Positions 8,917 through 12,081 of a stretch of DNA of 12,081 bases are shown piece after piece. The stretch spans positions 1 to 12,081 of the forward strand of contig JAMQCK010001097.1 in assembly GCA_024196135.1 (NCBI GenBank), given 5' to 3'. The translations under genes and the position numbers were made by a program. The stretch comes from Pleurotus ostreatus/Saccharomyces cerevisiae fusant (Eukaryota > Opisthokonta). The notes under the pieces were generated by a model. That model was not told the origin of the DNA. It searched no databases and saw nothing but the letters and a program-made list of their open reading frames with translations. Position 1 is the stretch's first letter. Every line of letters starts with the position of its first letter.

Positions 8917-10416
8917 TCATCGTTTGAACTTCCTGAAGTCGGGATCTCCTTCGAGGGCCTCCCAGACAGGCGCATAGAGTGTGAGGCTGGCGTCTATGGC
9001 GCCGTCCGAGTCCTTCTGCGGCCCAGTCGGCAAGAAGTACGCCAATCCGTTCACCAAGGATATCGGCGTGAACGGCGCAGACACCAGCACCGGCGCGACC
9101 CTCTTCTCCGCATCGAAGTACACACCATACATGTCGACCTTGTTCCACGACGTGACGATGAAGCTGTCGGGCCCGTGGCGGAAGCGCTGCTCCACCACCC
9201 CAGCCTTCGCCGCGATATAGCGCAGAGTGCCCTCGACGCGCTCCCGCGTCACCGCCTGCAGAGCGTCGTGCAGGGTCTGCGCGATCTTGAAGAGAGGCGC
9301 ATTCTGGAGCGTAGCGAAGGGCAAGCGGGCGTACGGGCAGATGACGGCGTTGGGGAAGTAGCGTGGAGGGAGCCTGAGGCGCGAGCGGCAGTTGACGGGG
9401 GCGAGGAAGTCAGAGCAGGTGGCGAGAGTGTCGCCAGCGCCCTCCGCACGCTCAGGGTTCAGCTGCGTCCGCGCGCGGTGCACGCATTGCCAGAGGTGGG
9501 CGGAGAGCGCCTCGAATGTGGAGACCCAGCCGTCACCGCTGGCGTCCGTGGCAGCATCCTTTATTGCTTTGAGCTCTGCGCCGGAGAACCGCAGAATTTT
9601 TCCGATGACTGGGGGCGGCGGGTCGGGACGCGCGCTCACTGAGACATTCGCGCTGCTCACGGGGCTGTGATCCTTCGTGTAGTTCTCCACCTGCTCGTCC
9701 GCGGTAAGCTGCTTCCCAACATTCTCCGGAATGTAGGACTGGAGACACGGCGCCGCCTCGAGCACCACATCCAAGTGCGTACCGCCTGCCGCCTCCGCGG
9801 CGGCGATCCCGCGGTAGATCTCCGCCAGATCGCGCGTCAGCTGCATGAACCCGTCCAGGTCGCACACGATGTGCTGCAGACAGACGCCGAGGCTGACGCT
9901 CCCGCACGCGAAGCGTGTGTGCTGGACGGTGAGAATGGACTCCGCCGCTGCGCCCTCGAGCGTAGATACAGAGGGCGCGACTAGCTGCTCGCCGGAGCCG
10001 GGGAGGTCAGACATTGCGAGATGTGTCTGCCCATCGGGCGTTGTGGTGTGACATACGTCGAGACGAGAGCCGCATTCGGCGGTGTACAGAGCAGCGCCGG
10101 AACCTAGCCGATCGATCTCGGCGGTCCCGTCTACAGGGTTGATGCGCCTGCGCCCAGTAAGATGCGGATAGTAGTCGAGAAGTCGGCCCAAGGCTTTCTC
10201 TAGGCGCTCGACCGAAATCGGCTCCTTGTTTACTGCATGAGCGGCGTTGTAGACGAAGATTACGGCGACAGGCAAGTAGTGAACAGTCAACTGGTCGAAA
10301 GGGCCTAATCGGAAGATTGGCGGAAATTTCTTTACAGCTTCTTCGTGACCACAGAATAGAGGGCGCTTCGAAGTGATCTGGACAAGAGGGACATGGGACG
10401 AGTTGTTGTCTTCCAT
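8917..10416 (-). CDS. BAHD/transferase-family acyltransferase, 499 aa
   Basis: Predicted acyl-CoA-dependent O- or N-acyltransferase, probably cytosolic since no signal peptide or membrane segment is seen. The coding region is uninterrupted. The catalytic motif HxxxD is H-I-V-C-D at residues 182-186, followed by L-D-G-F, as expected for the transferase (BAHD) fold. Upstream, L-D-Y-Y-P-H-L-T-G-R (80-89) matches the typical family stretch L-x-x-Y-P-x-L-A-G-R. The second family motif, DFGWG in plants, appears only as D-M-Y-G-V (428-432) in the right place. Length is normal for the family. The acyl donor and acceptor cannot be read from the sequence. Fungal relatives include trichothecene 3-O-acetyltransferase-type enzymes, but I do not assign that activity. 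ATG at 10414-10416 was chosen because it opens the frame and directly follows a good splice acceptor. It lies beside two regulators, suggesting but not proving a specialised-metabolism role. Confidence 0.88.
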   Translation of the reverse strand: MEDNNSSHVPLVQITSKRPLFCGHEEAVKKFPPIFRLGPFDQLTVHYLPVAVIFVYNAAHAVNKEPISVERLEKALGRLLDYYPHLTGRRRINPVDGTAEIDRLGSGAALYTAECGSRLDVCHTTTPDGQTHLAMSDLPGSGEQLVAPSVSTLEGAAAESILTVQHTRFACGSVSLGVCLQHIVCDLDGFMQLTRDLAEIYRGIAAAEAAGGTHLDVVLEAAPCLQSYIPENVGKQLTADEQVENYTKDHSPVSSANVSVSARPDPPPPVIGKILRFSGAELKAIKDAATDASGDGWVSTFEALSAHLWQCVHRARTQLNPERAEGAGDTLATCSDFLAPVNCRSRLRLPPRYFPNAVICPYARLPFATLQNAPLFKIAQTLHDALQAVTRERVEGTLRYIAAKAGVVEQRFRHGPDSFIVTSWNKVDMYGVYFDAEKRVAPVLVSAPFTPISLVNGLAYFLPTGPQKDSDGAIDASLTLYAPVWEALEGDPDFRKFKR

Positions 10417-10465
10417 CTGCGCAAAGGTTAGTCTTGTATTAGTAAGTGGATGATCAGTAGCTCAC
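10417..10465 (-). other. Probable 5'-UTR intron ending at the acyltransferase start codon
   Basis: Read on the minus strand, this 49-nt segment begins GTGAGC, contains TACTAAT and then CTAAC as possible branch sites, and ends GCGCAG immediately before the ATG. Upstream of the donor the frame stays open for a while but holds no in-frame ATG before a TGA. The preceding exon is therefore probably untranslated, unless another intron lies further upstream. Confidence 0.65.
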
Positions 10466-11131
10466 CTCTTACTCGGAGGCCCACTGTATCGAAGAGCAAT
10501 TGGGGAAGAGGATGGCGGATGCTTGCGCTGAACGATTCTTGGGGTCGAGCCTACAATATTATGGCCGGACGTTTGCGATCCAGTCAGTGCGAGTCAACGG
10601 TCCATATGGCGGAAGGCACCGAGGTCCCTTTCGAACCGGAGGGAAAGGAGTTAGTGAGTGCCTCAAAGGTAAGAATCCCATAGGGACTCCGGAGCTCAGC
10701 GTTGACAACGTTGGCCACGAACCAGGGCCCGAGTCGAAGGCGTATCCCGATGAGCCGCGTGGCATAGCGCCCACAAGGGAAATCAAATGCCAGCACATGC
10801 AAACAAGTGCCATCACTCGTTCATCGTGTCCCTGCTCGCTAGCCAAGCTTCGTTCGAACTCTCTTGAAGCGAGTATGCAATATCTGCGATTGCATCTTAC
10901 ATACATATTTGATCATCCCTTCTTAGCTCACCGCAAATCATCGCCGCCTTCAGGCTTACAAGCGTCACATCGAGCGGCGATTGCGCATCAGTAGCCACAC
11001 CCCCACAGTTCCACCGAAGAAAGCCTTCTCCGCGTTTACGAGACAAGAGCGGCTCGGGTCTGCGCTCCTTGACTGGCTATAGATGTGTCCCAAGCGCCGG
11101 TCGACGCCCTCACAGAAGCAGGAGCGGCGTG

Positions 11132-11143
11132 CGGACTATACCG
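11132..11143. promoter_or_regulatory. CGG-N6-CCG inverted repeat, candidate Zn2Cys6 site
   Basis: CGG (11132-11134) and CCG (11141-11143) are separated by ACTATA. This spacing is a known architecture for dimeric zinc-cluster regulators such as yeast Ppr1. It lies about 0.7 kb upstream of the acyltransferase and 0.5 kb upstream of the right-edge gene. A six-base motif of this kind is expected by chance in GC-rich DNA, so support is weak. Confidence 0.25.
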
Positions 11144-11576
11144 TCTCCCGATGCTCGCGTACTAGCAAAGTCCCACGTCCAGCGTAAGCAGTAGCGTCTA
11201 AAAGTGGCATGAACCAAGTCCAGCCACTCGATTGGACCCAGAACACAGGTGTGTTTCCTTTTACTAGTATGTTCATGTTCTGAAATGATGTTCCTTGCAT
11301 AGGGCTGGCAGCTTCAAACAGCCACGCTGACCAGGGCATGCAAGAAGGCAGCTGGCAATTCAGGGGAAATCGGCCAGAAGCCATGCAATCCGAGCAGAGG
11401 GCGCATAGCGGCTCGGCCTTCGAGGCAGCTGGCTGGCTTTGAACAGTCGGAATGGATTTTCGGCAAACAAGTCCCAACGATGTGCGCAATGCCGGCGTAA
11501 GCAAGTGCATCATCGAGCCCTCAAGCCACTAGAGCTTGTTTCCTCCTGCGCCGGAGCGCAGAGTCTACCGGCGCGG

Positions 11577-11582
11577 TATAAA
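11577..11582 (+). promoter_or_regulatory. TATA box of the right-edge gene
   Basis: TATAAA sits in a GC-rich stretch (GCGCGGTATAAAGCC), 92 nt before the ATG at 11675. A pyrimidine-rich segment follows 20-35 nt downstream, where transcription would be expected to begin. Position and sequence suit a strong core promoter and support the gene call that follows. Confidence 0.7.
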
Positions 11583-11674
11583 GCCCCAGCGTCTTTCTCG
11601 CCCCTCTGCACTGCACACCGGCGACGCCCCTGAGCAAGCCCTGCAACCTGAATCAGAATCCACGGGCCCAGACG

Positions 11675-12081
11675 ATGTCGTACTTCACTGTCCTGGCTTT
11701 CGCGGTAACGTCCGCAGCACTCCCTGTGCAGATTCTCGCGTTCGGCATATCTGGAGCGGCGCTCGTCGCTCTCGCCTTCGCGCTGTGGTCTCCTGACGGT
11801 TTGGCAATGGCCTCAGGACCTCCAGCTGCAGGCGGGAGCGCGACTCCCCAGAACTCTACGACCACAGGCGCGAACGCGACCGTCCAGAATACGCCATCCG
11901 CCGGCGGAACCGCGACGACTCAGGCCACTGCGCCCGACACGAAAACGCGGCGCCTCACCCTTCTCGCCTTTGGCTTGACCGCGATCGCCCTTCCCGTGCA
12001 GTTCTTCGCGTTCGTCGTGACCTCGGCGACGCTCCCGGTACAGATTCTCGCGTTTGTCACCAGCGCCTCTGCTCTCCAGGT
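11675..12081 (+). CDS. Unrecognised hydrophobic-repeat membrane or secreted protein, 5' part
   Basis: An open frame begins at ATG 11675 and runs past the right edge with no stop (135 complete codons). I do not recognise the family. Residues 4-38 are strongly hydrophobic and could be a signal anchor or one or two membrane segments. Residues 39-93 form a Gly/Ala/Ser/Thr-rich linker with N-glycosylation sequons at N60 (N-S-T) and N67 (N-A-T). K90-T-R-R precedes a second hydrophobic block from 94 to the edge. The hydrophobic blocks are built from a repeating unit of 14 residues with core L-A-F and L-P-V-Q. The TATA box upstream and the absence of stops in this frame support a real gene. Introns or a different end may lie outside the window. 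The function is unknown. Confidence 0.65.
   Translation, partial: MSYFTVLAFAVTSAALPVQILAFGISGAALVALAFALWSPDGLAMASGPPAAGGSATPQNSTTTGANATVQNTPSAGGTATTQATAPDTKTRRLTLLAFGLTAIALPVQFFAFVVTSATLPVQILAFVTSASALQ
11690..12081 (+). repeat. 42-nt / 14-residue periodic repeat, five units in two blocks
   Basis: Units are at 11690-11731, 11732-11773, 11960-12001, 12002-12043 and 12044 to the edge. The consensus is roughly hydrophobic-[LF]-A-F-x-[VIL]-[TS]-x-A-x-L-P-V-Q. Unit 2 keeps L-A-F but not P-V-Q, and unit 5 is one residue short and cut by the edge. Third codon positions differ freely between units, so the protein motif is better conserved than the DNA. One exception is 14 identical bases, CAGATTCTCGCGTT, spanning the starts of units 2 and 5. 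Confidence 0.7.

Larger units (their letters stand above)
10466..11674. other. Long divergent intergenic region (acyltransferase / right-edge gene)
   Basis: About 1.2 kb holds the promoters of the minus-strand acyltransferase and the plus-strand right-edge gene. Open frames of up to 164 codons exist on both strands (for example 10500-10994 plus, 11136-11513 minus), but none shows a recognisable domain, so I do not call them genes. Notable sites are a CGG-N6-CCG inverted repeat at 11132-11143, an 11-nt direct repeat AGGCAGCTGGC at 11346-11356 and 11423-11433 (each containing the E-box palindrome CAGCTG), and the TATA box at 11577-11582. No transposon ends were seen. Confidence 0.6.

Noticed and set aside
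8884..9642. 252-codon plus-strand open frame across the acyltransferase
   Set aside because: Antisense shadow of the minus-strand acyltransferase, which has clear family motifs and covers the whole stretch.
10500..10994. 164-codon open frame, plus strand, in the divergent intergenic region
   Set aside because: The composition looks random, with no domain, signal peptide or paralogue. It overlaps the likely acyltransferase leader and promoter.
11136..11513. 125-codon open frame, minus strand, Cys- and Trp-containing
   Set aside because: No recognisable motif beyond scattered cysteines. It lies in the upstream region of the TATA-driven right-edge gene, where chance open frames are common in GC-rich DNA.
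11708..11731. Possible intron GTAACG...TGCAG inside the first repeat of the right-edge gene
   Set aside because: Shorter than 30 nt, well below the 46-nt minimum seen in this window, and the frame is open and repeat-like across it.

Overview
The window looks like nuclear DNA from a filamentous basidiomycete, probably an Agaricomycete. The evidence is GC-rich coding sequence, very short spliceosomal introns (about 46-63 nt, one of 104 nt) with CTGAC/CTAAC-like branch sites, and a Zn2Cys6 regulator subfamily that is expanded in mushrooms. There are no bacterial, RNA-gene, transposon or CRISPR features.

Layout from left to right: (1) positions 1-1018 (+) hold the 3' part of a fungal magnesium-chelatase-like AAA+ protein with one intron. 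(2) 1485-4857 (+) is a complete 16-exon Zn2Cys6 / fungal-specific transcription factor, 847 aa by my splicing, called TF1 here. (3) 5245-8821 (+) is its head-to-tail paralogue, 20 exons and 865 aa, called TF2. (4) 8917-10416 (-) is a complete BAHD/transferase-family acyltransferase of 499 aa. It converges tail-to-tail on TF2 and probably has an intron ending exactly at its start codon. (5) 10417-11674 is a long divergent intergenic region. (6) 11675 to the right edge (+) is the 5' part of an unrecognised hydrophobic-repeat protein with a TATA box in front.

I built the two regulator models by splicing each independently and aligning the products. Both spliced lengths are multiples of three. 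All 15 TF1 introns have a same-phase counterpart in TF2, and TF2 has four additional introns. The most unusual point is a 6-nt microexon in both genes that supplies the third zinc-binding cysteine (Ile-Arg-Cys). Skipping it would keep the frame but remove that cysteine. Other points of note are a GC-AG intron in TF2, three stop-free introns of 3n length, a symmetric CGG/CCG pseudopalindrome upstream of TF1, a tryptophan-containing C-terminal motif conserved between the paralogues, and a 14-residue periodic repeat in the right-edge protein.

Functionally, the paired regulators next to an acyltransferase could be a small locally controlled specialised-metabolism locus. This rests on adjacency only. 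The chelatase-like gene is probably an unrelated neighbour.
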